Assembly: GCA_009746045.1 (NCBI GenBank)
Contig: RPFO01000667.1
Location: 4,340,862-4,404,861, forward strand
From: Mesostigma viride
Taxonomy: Eukaryota > Streptophyta > Mesostigmatophyceae > Mesostigmatales > Mesostigmataceae
DNA: 64,000 nucleotides
Direction of reading: 5' to 3'
Part shown: positions 20,116 to 31,725 of the stretch, piece by piece
Layout of the letters: every line of letters begins with the position of its first letter
How positions within the stretch are numbered: position 1 is the stretch's first letter
Program-made: the position numbers and the translations under genes
Notes under the pieces: model-generated
Told to the model about the DNA's origin: nothing
Databases searched by the model: none
What the model saw: the letters and a program-made list of their open reading frames with translations, nothing else

Positions 20116-20480
20116 TCAGATCTGAGATTTTTCTCAGTTTTTCTCAGTTTTCTCAGTTTTCTCAGGAAGGCTGCCTGAGATTTCCTGAGATTTCCTGAGA
20201 TGTCCTGAGATTTCCTGAGATTTCCTGAGATCAACTGAGAAAAATCTCAGTTTTCTCAGGAAAACTGAGAAAATCACCTGAGAAAACTGAGAAAACTGAG
20301 AAAACTGAGAAAAAACTGAGATCAGCCTGAGAAAGTCGCCTGGCCTGAGATTTTTTTTTCTCAGGAACGAAATTTCTCAGGCGCCCGGTTTTTTCTCAGG
20401 TTGCTGCCTGAGAAAATCTGAGACTGAGAATATCTGGGAAACTTAAGGCCTGAGAAAAACTGAGAAACCTCATGCACACA
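20116..20480. repeat. Left subterminal CTGAGA/TCTCAG array
   Basis: More than 30 copies of CTGAGA or its complement lie in about 365 bp, often as TTTTCTCAG, CCTGAGATTT or ACTGAGAAAA. Facing copies form many small hairpins. Confidence 0.9.
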
Positions 20481-20588
20481 GAGAAATCGCATTCATACCA
20501 CGCAACCAGAAATCACTTTGATTACAAATTATAATAATTTCTTGTGCAGTTGGAGTACAGCTCTTCAAGTTTAATAAGAACATCAATT

Positions 20589-21003
20589 TCAGTCACTAGA
20601 CGAGTTGCTACAATCTGCTTCAGCGTAGCTCACTTTTCCATACGCCCTTGCACTTCTCCTCGTTGGTGCAAGGTCGCCCCGGCTAGGTTCAGCCACATTC
20701 TTGTGCTGCCTACCCCCTCTCCCCCTCTGCCCACGATTCCCCCGCGTAGGTTCAGCCGCATACTCGCGGCCATCGCCACCACGGGCAGAATCAGCAGCAT
20801 TTTCTGCTGCAGGCTGCCTCCTTCCTCTCCCCCTCCGTCCACGCTTCCCGTGCAGGTTCAGACGCATTGTAGCTGCATGGGTCATCACTGTCGCTGCTAG
20901 GTGGAGCCACATCCTCTTGGCTACCATTATCACTGCCGCTGCAGATGGAGGAATCAGTTTCTGCTGCAGGCTGCTTACCCCTCCTCTTCCTTGGTGCAGG
21001 CAT
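20589..21003 (-). CDS. Arg/Gly-rich basic protein fragment inside the CACTA element
   Basis: Two overlapping minus-strand frames together encode about 140 residues with internal degenerate repeats: PAPRKRRGKQPAAE, KRGRRGRGRRQPAAE, RGQRGRGGRQHKNVAEPSRG, ending SNSSSD. The RGR cores resemble AT-hook-like DNA-binding segments. A start is possible at 21003 (MPAPRKRRG), with a frameshift needed near 20830. Its place next to the subterminal array suggests an element-encoded DNA-binding protein or transposase tail (inference). No catalytic domain is visible. Confidence 0.35.
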
Positions 21004-21017
21004 GCCATCCTCGCTGC

Positions 21018-21085
21018 CACACTAGGAACGGAGTGTTGACAAACTTTGACAATTGTTTGTCAAGAATTGTCAAATAGTTCTAGTG
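21018..21085. mobile_element. Mini CACTA-ended element, about 66 bp
   Basis: It begins CACTAGGAAC and ends GTTCTAGTG, with TTGACAA/TTGTCAA motifs between in both orientations. It resembles an extreme internal-deletion derivative of a related CACTA family whose subterminal motif is TTGACA instead of CTGAGA. Confidence 0.55.
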
Positions 21086-21459
21086 TGACCCGCTGGCTTC
21101 ACACAGCCAAAAAAAAAAAAAATTTAATCAATTTTTGGCGGTAGAGAGACCATGGAGGGACTGCCCGCTGCCCGCTGTAGACGCATACTGTAGTTCGTAG
21201 AAGCGTACTCCTTCGCTGCACTCCGGAGAGGAATCGTGACGGACTGACGGTCTCCTTCGCTGCCCTCCAGAGAGGAGGCCGCTAAAGCGGCCGCTCGCTT
21301 CGCTCGCTGGGAGCTTTGCGCGGATTGGTTGGCAGTTCTTCCGTGCGCTTGGCGCGGATTGGTGGTCAGTCAGTCCGCCCCTTCTGGATTGGCCGCGTAC
21401 TCGGTGATGCCCTGAATAGTGTCGGATTACCTTACATTGCCAAATTAGTAATATAGATT

Positions 21460-21790
21460 CTTGACATATCAACTGACATGACCTTGACAAACCTTGACAG
21501 AACTTGACAAAAGCTTGACATGATAACATCAAAGGCTTGACAAACCTTGACAGAATGTTGAAAGGTTGACAAAACCTTGACAATCTTTGAAATATCAACA
21601 TATCAACACGGAAAAAAATGTCAATACACTGACAAACCAAGGTGATGTGTCAAGAAATGTCAAGACGTTAACAAACGAAGGCCAAAAAAATTGTTAACAT
21701 GACAAAATGTCCACAAATGTTAACATGACAAACGTCAACATGACAACCAAAGGCGTAGCAAACTGACAAATCAACACCACGCACAGGTAA
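21460..21790. repeat. TTGACA motif array
   Basis: More than 15 copies of TTGACA or its complement TGTCAA in about 330 bp, e.g. CCTTGACAAACCTTGACAG. The motif matches the mini-element at 21018-21085, so this is probably the subterminal array of a second, nested CACTA element. Confidence 0.7.
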
Positions 21791-22417
21791 ACTTATTTCA
21801 TTAAAATCAACAAGTTCAAAAGACCACCTAAACCAAGTCATCATCATCATCATCATCAAAATCAACATGGCTGCTACCTTGCTGCCTGAATTGCGGTTTT
21901 CTGCATTACATTAGCATGACAAACTGTACTGACAAAACACATGAAGGAGAAGTGCACTCAATCACAGTCCGAGGGTGGCGGGCAAGATGCACAGCCACAA
22001 GCATCTTACAAATGCAGTATAACATCCGCGTAGGGCTGTCCCAGCGATCATTGCTGAAATTAATGGACGACTTTCTAGAAATTTACCGCAGGAGACTGTC
22101 CAGTGCTACAGCGATGTGATGAGGGCTCAGAGCCTACAAAATCTGTGTCCGCAGGTGCCCTCCCCGCCATGCTGGGCTGGCCGATGTGTGCGCCATGGTT
22201 GTGTTAGGTAGATTGCCTGCATGCAAGGGAAACATGCGTTATCCAGCAAAGCAGCAAAGGGAACACACAACGATCTTAAGTGAGATGAAAACCCGACGCC
22301 TTGACGCGCCAACAACGTTGCATTACCTAAATCAGTTGTGTGTAATGAGACGGCGTGAGAGCACAGCAGTCGCGTGGCTGTTTGTGAGTGATGGCTTGAT
22401 TTTTGGACCGAGAAAGT

Positions 22418-22425
<8 letters not shown>

Positions 22426-22488
<63 letters not shown>
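22426..22488. repeat. (GA)n microsatellite
   Basis: About 30 GA units. The Ser/Leu and Arg/Glu reading frames over it are artefacts. From 21.8 to 24.4 kb I see no supported gene. Confidence 0.95.
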
Positions 22489-22490
<2 letters not shown>

Positions 22491-24459
22491 CCTGGTATTC
22501 TCACCTAAACTGTCCCTATGTACCTCACAAGATGTAGGGAACTGCGAAACCACAGGAATACCTAGAGAAGAGCGCTTCCTGGCTCACGAAAAACTCGCCG
22601 ATTGAGTGCTTGACGTTCACGTTTGATAATGCTGAACTGCGTTATCAAATCATCTGCGTTATCAAATCATCATCTGGCAGAGTCACGTCACTTGGTTGGT
22701 GCCGGGCCCGCTACAAAAAACGTAGCGGGCCCGGTGATGTCGCTATTACACCACCCGACTTTACATCGAGTCACTGTGAATGATATATATATGGCTGCCT
22801 ACAGCACCGCGCATGGTGTCCAAGTAAAATTATGGCGCTGCCAAGGCTGCGTACCTGCCGTTATCGCCTTGGTCTTTGTCACGGTGGCGTTCTCCAATTC
22901 ACGTGCAACGTCCACTTCCTGTGCCAGCTCTGGCGCGGCGCGTGCCCTTCGGGCTGAATTTCAAATTTCCGCGTGCAGTCCGTTGGAGAGGGGCGCTGCG
23001 TCCGGAGTCCGGACTTGGGGAATTCGGAGGCTGCTGGTCGCACAAAAGATCGTTGTTGGCTGTTGAGTGATGTCCGACTGGCACGATGGAGAGGGCTCCA
23101 TCACATTGGCGACCTCACCAGTGGCCCACATGTACCGACGAGACCTGCATCTCGAGCTTGTCGGCCCTCACGCTGCAGCTGTCGCCATGCGAGACGCCCT
23201 GAGACTCTCGGCATGATTTTTCCCGTGCAATATCACGCCCTCGATTCGCAGCAAGGCCCGTCTGCTCCAATATGGCCGACTGCGGGCTGTGCCGTAACAG
23301 GAAATGTCCGGGTGATGGCAGGCAGTGCCTACCCATCCCACCGCACGCACCGCGTCAAGCAATATTTCCACTTCCGCTGCTGCTGGGCACCGGGCTACTG
23401 CCTACATTTCTTCAATCGCTCCATCGCCTCCTCCATGGTGCCTCGCTCCCTGCGGCCCCTCCGCCACGCCGGATATCCATGGCAATCAAGCCTACCGGCT
23501 ACCACCATACCGGCCACGAGCCCTTGCTGCACCAAACGAAGTGTGCGGCCCCGAATTAAGTGAAGTACACGGCAGGACTGGGAACCACCTGAAATTACAT
23601 CGGGGTCTCCAGTGGACTTGGCGTCACATCTTGCTAACGTTGTCACTGTCGGCAGTTGTCAGTTGCTGTTGGTTGTTGCATGCTGAGGGTTGCAGATGTT
23701 CTAGGAACAGCTGGTCCAATGTTGCTATGCATGCAGTTACTCTTGCCATTACGTGTGTCCGTGTGCCTCCAACCATCCCGCCACAATGCCAGCACCCTCC
23801 ACCCCGCTAACTCCCACTCGCCCCACTCCCCTGCCTGTTCCATACCCGCCCCACCCACAAATATACGTCACAGACATCCACATGCCGTTATCCATCCCCA
23901 CCTGACTACGGACTACTCTCGCCCCCACGCTGAGGTCCCCCACAACACCGTAACACCGCCCTCCTCCCCCAAACCATCCGATGACCCACCCGACCATCCA
24001 CCTTGAGTCCCCCCAAACCAACCTATCTGACTACCACCCTTCCGTATTACATACACCACCTTCCACACCAACATAACAAACCACCTACTAAACAAACCTA
24101 CCGCCCCACAACGAGGTTCCCCTACACCACTGCACCCCGCCCACCCCGCCCCCCGCTGCCCCAACATACGATGACTCCACCCCACCATCCACGTGAAGCA
24201 TAACCATCCACCCCGGCCTCCGGGGCAACCAATCAGCTGTCCACTCAACCATAACTGACACTGCTGCACCGACCACCGGCAAGCCCGCCTACGTACCATA
24301 CCCAAGCCACCCACGCAACCCAAGCATCCCCAACCCTCACACGAACCTGTGACCTACGCACGAGCTACCTACAACTGCGACTCACAACTACTACATAATC
24401 AACCCATAACAATGTCCCCCATGACCCCCGCCAAAGGGGGGGGGTCCCCCCAATAGTCC

Positions 24460-24895
24460 AACACACACACACACACTCTCTACAATACCCAGGACCACGA
24501 GTACCCACCAAATTCACCTCCCACAACGGTATCACCCACGAGTCCAGTGCCCCACCCATGTCCACAGCGACACCCCGGAGACTTCACCACGCCCACCGAC
24601 TGCACGCACGCACACCTAGCTGCACACTCCACGCACCTACCCTCGCACGCACGCATGCACGCAGCCATCAACCCACCCACCAAGGCACGCCTGCACAAAC
24701 GCGCACATGCACAAGTGCACGCACACGCACACATAGCTGCACACTCTCACGCACCCACTCACGCACGCACGCCTGCACACAGCCATCAACCCACCCGCCA
24801 AGGCACGCCTGCACAAACGCACTCATGCACAACTGCACGCACTCGCCCACGCACGCACACCTAGCTGCACGCCTGCACGCAGTCACGCAATGCAT
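24460..24895. repeat. ACGC/ACAC-rich low-complexity block
   Basis: Dominated by GCACGCAC, CACACGCAC and ACTGCACGC words. A 100-120-bp unit (TAGCTGCACACTC ... CGCCTGCACAAACGC) recurs imperfectly at about 24617, 24733 and 24860. It is open in several frames because TA-containing words are rare. Confidence 0.75.
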
Positions 24896-25383
24896 GGCAG
24901 CATGCCCGCCTTCTATATCATTCTTGGAATATCATGTTGCATATGGCATTATTATCATGTTTGTAAATTTAACTCCTTGCTTTCTGTATGCTTTCTTTCT
25001 TTGGGGGATGACTTGATGCAGATCGTGGAGCATACAAGCTCGACGAGAAGACGTACACATCAATATTGAGTGAAACCACCGTTGCTGGGCTCTGGCATGC
25101 CAGCTGTTATATGGCCATGAGCCATCAGCTAGCAATCCAGAAATAGGATGAGAGCAGTTTTGAGTCGATGTTTTATATTTTGATGGTATTGAAATGATGA
25201 GTCACAGAATGCCACAATGAAACATAAGTTCATTACTATCAAACAGCGTGATGCCATGAATGCCACGCCTAATACCACAAGATGTGCTAATAACGTATTC
25301 AATTCATTAATGAATTGCTGGATTTATTGCATGATGGTGTTATGCTTGTTAGAATACACATTTAATTCTGGCAATGGCATGCC

Positions 25384-25656
25384 TGAGAAAATGCCCTGAG
25401 ATTTTCAGCGCCTGAGAAAATGCCCTGAGATTTTCAGCCTGAGAAAAAAAAATCTCAGTGTCCACGTAAAATCTCAGTTTCCACTTAGCCCTGAGATTTC
25501 CTGAGAAAAAGCCAATTTTCTCAGGCCAATCTCAGGAAATCTCAGGTCACTTTCTCAGGAAATCTCAGGAAAATCTCAGGAAATCTCAGGAAATCTCAGG
25601 AAATCTCAGTTTTTTTCTCAGGAAATCTCAGGAAATCTCAGTTTTCTCAGTAGCGA
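25384..25656. repeat. Right subterminal CTGAGA/TCTCAG array
   Basis: More than 25 copies of the same motif as in the left array, many as CTCAGGAAAT, running up to the right terminus GAGTTCCTAGTG. Confidence 0.9.
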
Positions 25657-25666
25657 GTTCCTAGTG

Positions 25667-27216
25667 TGGTGAGAGGCCTTCAAGCTTCGAGTGGGGGATG
25701 TGGCAATGCGCGGTGGGGACTGCATACCTTGGGGCGTGTTTCTGTTGCGGAAATCGGGCTCCTGGGCAAGACATCCAAGCGGGGTGGACAGGCGGTGATC
25801 GGTCGTGCGCGGGATTGACCCCGGCCCACGATCGCTGTATGTGCTGGAGCACCTGTGTGCTGGGCGCGATCGAGCCCGAGGCGCTCTTGTTTGGGACTGC
25901 GGGGTTGCTTCGGCCCTACTCCATGAGCAGCACGGTGTCTCGCAGGGGCAACGTTACTGATACGGCAGTTCCTGTCAGGCGTGTCACTCCCCGACCTGCC
26001 CATTGCATTGTTTAAGTGCGGGCATTGCGGGCGCTATGCAGTCCACGTCGGCGGCCTCGAGCATCACATGCATATGGGCCTGCGCAAACATCAACCGTGC
26101 TCTTGCGGTGCGAGTAGTCACGGAGGGTGGCACTGCGAGCTGAGGAGTTTTCCCCGCTTGTGGTGGAGTTCAGGCACATTAGTGCAGCAGTAAGGAATGT
26201 GGGGACCGGCGACTGCTTCGGTCTAGACACGTCGGCCGGAGTGGTGTTAGTAACTGTGTTGTGCCTAACTTACTGCAGATTCGTGGAGGAGTCGGCAGGG
26301 CGCACTCTAGTGGACACAGTGACTAGGGCCTTGCGGGCACCTGCATGCGTTCGGAGGTGCAGGGGAGGCGCACTCTAGCGGCCACGCTAGGGCTTCCCCC
26401 GCTATACAGCCACTCCAGTGGCGGCCAGGGACGGCCACGTTGCATGGTCGGTTGGCTCACGGCGCGCCTGTATTTGAGAGGACGCGTACAGCTGTCGGTA
26501 GTGAGGCGATGGATCAGATTCTTCTGGTGCACGCCCTCGCTTCTGAGCATGGGGCCTGCACTGCATGCTGTGCCTCACCGTCGTCGACGCTACTGTAGTA
26601 CTTCTTAATAATCGTCATGTGATTACGCGCATCAGTCGCGCTGTAAGGCTGGGTTTCGGCTGGACGGGATACATGACTGGCCACCTCGTCGGCCTGATCA
26701 TCAAGTTGTATGCATGAAAAATATTCCCTCCTGCTGACAGTCTCGGCGATTGCAGCTATATAAAGAGTTGCCCTTGCGTGGTAAGTCTGGGGGGACCTGG
26801 TTTCACTGGCCCGTTGGTGCACAAGGGCTGGGACATAGTACCCCTATGGTCAACACTTCATCAAGTTTGAGGCTGCTCAGGACCTCAGGACTGGTTGAGC
26901 GGGATTACATGGACTGTGCATTATTATGTGGATGGGATAGGGCACGCGGTGGCGCCCCCTAAGGTGGCTCCAGTGGATCGGCGCGCCAACAATGGCGGTC
27001 GCTGAGATGGTTGTGAGAGTTTTATGACGGATAGCGGAATGATCCTGTCATCCTGTTTCATGCTACTACGTCAGGGTTGGTCCTGTGTATCAACCTCTAG
27101 AGGAATTGGTATTACTAACCCGCGGGTGAACCGGGGTTGGGACATAGTACTCTTATATTGTTTCCTTTCTATCTCTTGTACGGTAGGGACTACCGACCCC
27201 CGTGGGGGGGGAGGAG
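25667..27216 (+). other. Truncated interior of an LTR retrotransposon, no recognised domain
   Basis: This stretch lies between the CACTA right end and an LTR. Open frames are short and show no RT, integrase or protease motif. It ends in a purine tract (GTGGGGGGGGAGGAG, 27202-27216) directly before the LTR, so I read it as the 3' interior and UTR of a plus-strand element. GGGACATAGTA occurs twice (26829 and 27137). Confidence 0.45.
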
Positions 27217-27886
27217 TGTTACGTTCCGGCCCTTTTGGACGGACGTAACAATGGAATAAATTATGTAGTTTGACTTGTTGTCATAGTCCGTAGGACTTTG
27301 GGACTCATTTCGGGACTTAATTTGGGAATTGTCCCTTGGTCAGGACTTTTGTATGGAACTATGACAGTCAGTGTGTGATTCGGACCAGTTACTTTGGGCC
27401 TAGGTTGTTGTATGCGTGTATCTTCTAGGGGCCGGTGCAGTCGCGCCGCGCTGCGTACTTTATAGCTAGTTGAGATATTGTACTCATGCGTGGATTCTGT
27501 CGGCGAGGGTCGATGTCGACCCGAGGATCTTGTGTGGACTGCATGCTTTGGAAGGTCGGCGCCATGTCGGCGCCCCTTGCCAGCTCAGTGGCAGACCTAG
27601 GTGAAATTGGTCCGAGGACGAGAGTCTCGTCCTCTTGGTTTGATGAATGTAAAGTGCGATGACGCCTTCATATTAAACCTGGGGCAACTATCCATTTGTA
27701 ATTGGTATTGCTAGCCATTATAAGTGTGTATAAATTAGCTTGGCATCAAGTCACGGTGCCAGATATCTCACGACCCCAGTCGTGAAGCGCAATCTGCATT
27801 AGGCCACCTTGAATCTTCCTAATTCCGGCATGGTAGATCTTTCGCTACGTAGCTCAGGCTAGGTGTGTCTGGGCCGGGACGTAACA
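27217..27886 (+). repeat. LTR (3' LTR of a truncated element)
   Basis: It starts TGTTACGTTCCGGCCC and ends GGGCCGGGACGTAACA, a 16-bp terminal inverted match with one mismatch and canonical TG...CA. The preceding polypurine tract marks it as a 3' LTR on the plus strand. No second copy lies in the window. Confidence 0.75.
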
Positions 27887-28281
27887 CCGGGTGGGGGGGG
27901 GGGGCGCGGGGGACGGGGGATCGCGCAGACTCTGGCGTCTCACTGAGGAGGGCGGGGGGCCTCATTGCGACCTCAATACATCAGTAAAGACCATCGGCTC
28001 GCTGAGGGGGGAGGGGGGTTGCGACCTCGCCTGGGGCGGGGCGTCTCACTGCCCCAGTGAGGCGGCGAATGGCCTCCGGGTGGGTGGGAACTGGGAAGGG
28101 CGGACGGACTGCGGTGTTTCAGGCCCACACAGCGTGTCATCATTTGTCTCCCGACTTTTTTCCTTTTTTCAGCCCCCTTCAGTTCATAAGCTTCAGTTGA
28201 CTTGAATCGAGTTGCCATCTGTCGGCGCCGGACGGATCGAAACTCGACTACTAGAGTTACGGTCGGCTTTGCGCCTTCTTT

Positions 28282-28308
28282 GGGGGGGGATGCGAAGCAT
28301 CCCCCCCC
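28282..28308. repeat. G-run/C-run hairpin
   Basis: GGGGGGG-ATGC, loop GAA, GCAT-CCCCCCC: an 11-bp perfect stem right beside the TTAA end of the PHD-carrying unit. Confidence 0.85.
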
Positions 28309-28314
28309 CCTTAA

Positions 28315-30961
28315 GGGGAGGTGCGCCACAAAACCACCCTAAAACTGAAACATGCTAATATCAACCTGTATTCATTTCCACTATGCTCAGCAATGATTGG
28401 GGGCATGAAATAACATGTTTGGTGAGTTGTCCATGCACTTGTTGAGGGTACTACCCCCATATATACGCCTATAATGCGCTATAAATAGCAAAAGACGCTA
28501 AGTAGGACTAGGTATGCCCCAGCCAATCCACACATCCGTTTGGGACAGCGAGATATACCCATGTAGAATCGTTCATGGCCAAAACATTGGGCTACTCACA
28601 AGTAGCATCTGAGGTGTATTGTGATAGTAATTAATTTTCCCCCCCCAAAGCACCTTTTTTTCCGGACATTGCATAAAAGTGACATGAAATCATGGAATTA
28701 GAGGCCACAAAGATATACAAAATTCAAAAATTGATCGACAAATACGCCCGCCAAGTTACAGGTCAATCTGATTAGCGGTCTGCAAGTAATTAACTGAGGC
28801 AGGTTGCTACCTGGTCGATCGCTGTACTAGTCACTGTCACTGTCACTGCCATTGTCACAGTCCTCTCCACAGCAAACTGGGCAGAACCAGGCCCCTTTGG
28901 GCACGCTAGGCAGCAGGGGGATCGTGCAGCTCAGATGGAGGCCTCCTTCGCACCCGGATGAGCTGCACAGCAGGAAGGGGTCATCGTCGGGTGCGTCAGT
29001 CTTAGAGCAGCGCAAGCAAGGAATGTGGGCAGTGTCACACTCATCCTCATTGATCACCCTGCCCCCCAGTGGCAGCCCCCACCCCCCCATAGAACACCGC
29101 CTTGCTGTATGGGTGCTGGCCACGCTGCTTGTCCTTCTTGGCATCATCCCAGTGGTGGCCACGCTTTGTGCTCTTGGCCTTTGCAGCCCCGGTCTTGAAC
29201 TCTAGCGTACGTTTCACCACCTGCTGGCAATCCCTCTTTTTCCTCAGCTCATCCAGCTGTGCAAGGGCAGCGGGGGAGGTGTCTACACCCATCAGCAAAC
29301 GGCTAGGCACCTCATCTGCCCTTACCTGCCCTCGGCATGGCCAACCTTGCAAACGCAAGCATAGCAACACGATCGCTAGGCATACATGCCACGAGAGCAT
29401 ACACTATACTCAACCCAAGGTTTCCTTGTAAACTTCATGATTAGAACTTGGCAAATCTATGACCAAAAGCACATATAAATAACTATTACACACTGATGAC
29501 GACACATGCTCAAGGTTGGGGGTCACTGTGACACGCACTGATGAGTTTCCTAGACGACCACCGGACAGGCGCTAAGGACCACTCAGTAACCAAGTATAAA
29601 CACAATTACACTTTACATGCCATCCAACATGCATCAAATACATGCTGAATATGTTATGAAGTACACAGGGTTGGCCACACACCTCATACCCCTTAACCGT
29701 CCCTCGAGCATGGCCAGACTTATAAGCATGTGAATAGCAATAATGATGATGGCACTAAAATGCCTTACCAGCATTTTCTATGTTTCTCCCAGGTTAGAGT
29801 GTAAGGTTGATGCCAACCAAGCTAATCAACACAGCAACAACTCCTGAACTGCCCTACCTGAGATGGGCAACAAACTGGAACTATGGAGGGCAAGGAACCA
29901 AGGAGATCATGGCATACAAAGCTTGCATGCAGTCAACCATGGTTGGCTCAGCACATTGCAGTCTTTTCACATGATGATATCAAGGGAAAGCTCAAATAAA
30001 CCAATGGTGGTAGCTATCTACATGCAGTCACACAAATGCAATATCTCCAACATGATCGTCAATAAAACACTTCCTCCCCTGCACGATAAAATGGAAAGAA
30101 ACCATTGGCGGCCCTCCAGCGCATGAGCGCTGTGATGCCGCTGCGAAGAGAGGGTGCGTCACTCTCACACAACAAGAAGCGTCCATACGCACAACATCGT
30201 TGCCAGAACACGTTTTATGAAATGCCTTAAACCTTCCCGAGAAGATATAGGCTTCGAATGAAGCGGCCCTGACCACGACGTCAGCGAAAACAATCTAAAT
30301 CTGCCAGGTATTCGACAACACCACGGCAAGCAACGGCGAGCTAGCTGGCGGAAACTGCCCAAAAAGAACGAAAAAAACTTCGAACGATGAGCTCATAGAA
30401 GAAAGAACTGATAGCACATAACATTCGCGACAAGTCTATACCTGTCCCTCGCAGATCCCTCGCCCAGGCGCGCAACAACGGCCGTTCTTCCATGGAAGGT
30501 TCCGACATGCACTGCGCAGGCCTGAAGAATTACTTACCGAGAATAGCCGAAAATGTAGCAAAAAGCACCAGTTTGGTTTGGAATTCAATGCTACCGATAT
30601 TAATGCATCGTTTACGGTCAAAAAGCCCCCCAAAACTGCGAATTCACTGCCGCTATCACGAATTCTATTTTATTCCGCGCGACCAAAAAATGCAGTTTAC
30701 CCCCCATGCCGATGGCAGTAAAAGAAAGCAGCGATATTGTAAACCAGCAACTTGCCGCCACAACCCAACATCATTAAATCATCGTCTCCAACATTCGAGC
30801 ATTTTTTTTGCATTTCTCTAGCCCTACATTGCTAGTTTCGCCTAAACGCAGTCGCCATGGCCACTTCCGCAAGGGGTGCGCGCACCGTGCACCCACTTTT
30901 CACTTCACGGCGGTACCGCGAATATTTTTGGCGCCAAAAAATTCGGCGGGCGCACGTCCTT
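28315..30961 (-). mobile_element. TIR element with TTAA flank carrying a PHD-finger gene, copy A
   Basis: About 2.65 kb, homologous over its length, in inverse orientation, to 48852-51511. The left end is TTAA then GGGGAGGTGCGCC. The right end (minus strand) is AGGACGTGCGCCC, with the flanking TTAA decayed to TACA. It carries a two-exon PHD-finger gene but no transposase motif. TTAA targets are typical of piggyBac-like elements, but the GGGGA terminus is not the usual piggyBac end, so the superfamily is open. Intron homology between the copies shows DNA-level duplication, not retrocopying. Confidence 0.65.
28827..30508 (-). pseudogene. PHD-finger protein gene, copy A (two exons, one frameshift)
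   Basis: Exon 1 is 30508-30442 (starts MSEPSMEERPLLRAWARDLR). The donor GTATAG follows, and a 1126-bp intron runs to an acceptor GGGCAG; exon 2 is 29315-28827. Exon phases agree (1 nt plus 2 nt give a GAT codon). The product is about 185 residues: a charged N-terminal half (LAQLDELRKKRDCQQVVKRT), then a C-terminal PHD finger with CLRC, FLLCSSSGCEGGLHLSC and WFCPVC (C4HC3), ending in an acidic Ser-Asp tail. PHD fingers bind histone H3 tails in the nucleus. A one-base slip in the C7 run near 29085 breaks the frame; it may be real or an assembly error. No transposase catalytic motif is present, so it looks like a passenger or accessory gene. Confidence 0.65.
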
Positions 30962-31725
30962 GTACACAGTACAGTACACCGCCTCACGGGTACGTGGGCT
31001 GTTCCCGCACCACGTGGAAGTGGGACGTTTGCGTACTACGTAGCCGTGAAAGTGGGACGGTTCGCGTACCACGTAGCCGTGGATCGAGTTGGCTGTATGC
31101 GCCTGTGGGACGGTCTCAACCACAATCTGAGTACGTGGAACAGGTGCCCCACTTTGCTGCGTTGAGTTGCTGCGTTGGTGGGACTGGCTCTTCCAAAATC
31201 TTACGTGGAACAGGTGGCCCACCTTGCTGCGTTGGTCGGTGGGCTGTCGCATCCACAATAATCGTACCGGCATCAGTGTACGTGGCACTGTAGGCGCCCC
31301 ACCTTACGAATTCCCCTTATGGCGGCGTAAATGGTGTAAGGAGGTGAGAGAGGTACACGCTGGCTACGTACGTTGGCACGTGACTTTTGTCAGAGAGTGC
31401 TAGTCAGCTGCATCAGTTTATGATCAAGTAACTAATTATTGAACACGTGACTGCATCCGTGGTCTGAGGTCTCTAACTACATACGGTGGGCCGCTATGGC
31501 GAGCGGCTCAGGCGAGCCGGAGTGCAGTCCATCATCCGCAGGGCCAGCTGTCGGCGGCTCGGGTGATGCCGGCCCCCGCAGGTCTGGTCCTGCAAGCGTT
31601 CTTGGGCCGCATGTCACCGAGCTGGACGAGGGAAAAGCAACTACGACAGGCAGGGCTGACCACGGCATCAGATGCGGGGCTGGTAAACTCCGACAAACCA
31701 GCTGACAAGGGCGAAAAAGTAAGCC

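Larger units (their letters stand above)
20106..25666. mobile_element. CACTA (EnSpm)-type DNA transposon, 5.56 kb
   Basis: It begins CACTAGGAACTC and ends GAGTTCCTAGTG, a perfect 12-bp inverted repeat starting with the CACTA signature. Inside both ends are dense arrays of a short motif in both orientations (CTGAGA/TCTCAG), as expected for subterminal transposase-binding repeats of this superfamily. The flanking trinucleotides (GTG and TGG) do not form a clean 3-bp duplication. The interior holds a basic, low-complexity frame near the left end, a nested 66-bp CACTA-ended mini-element, a TTGACA array and simple repeats. No DDE transposase is recognised, so it is probably non-autonomous or decayed. 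Confidence 0.75.

Noticed and set aside
21668..21868. Met-rich small protein with hydrophobic stretch
   Set aside because: Arises from a CATCAT repeat and an AT-rich motif array; no support as a gene.
24547..24895. His/Ala/Thr-rich proteins on both strands
   Set aside because: Low-complexity ACGC/ACAC repeat read in several frames.
25981..26193. C2H2 zinc finger (CGHC ... HHMH)
   Set aside because: Spacing of the His residues does not fit C-x2-C-x12-H-x3-H, and the frame is short.
28282..28308. Rho-independent-type terminator
   Set aside because: A GC hairpin without a T tract in a eukaryotic nuclear context; treated as a simple palindrome.
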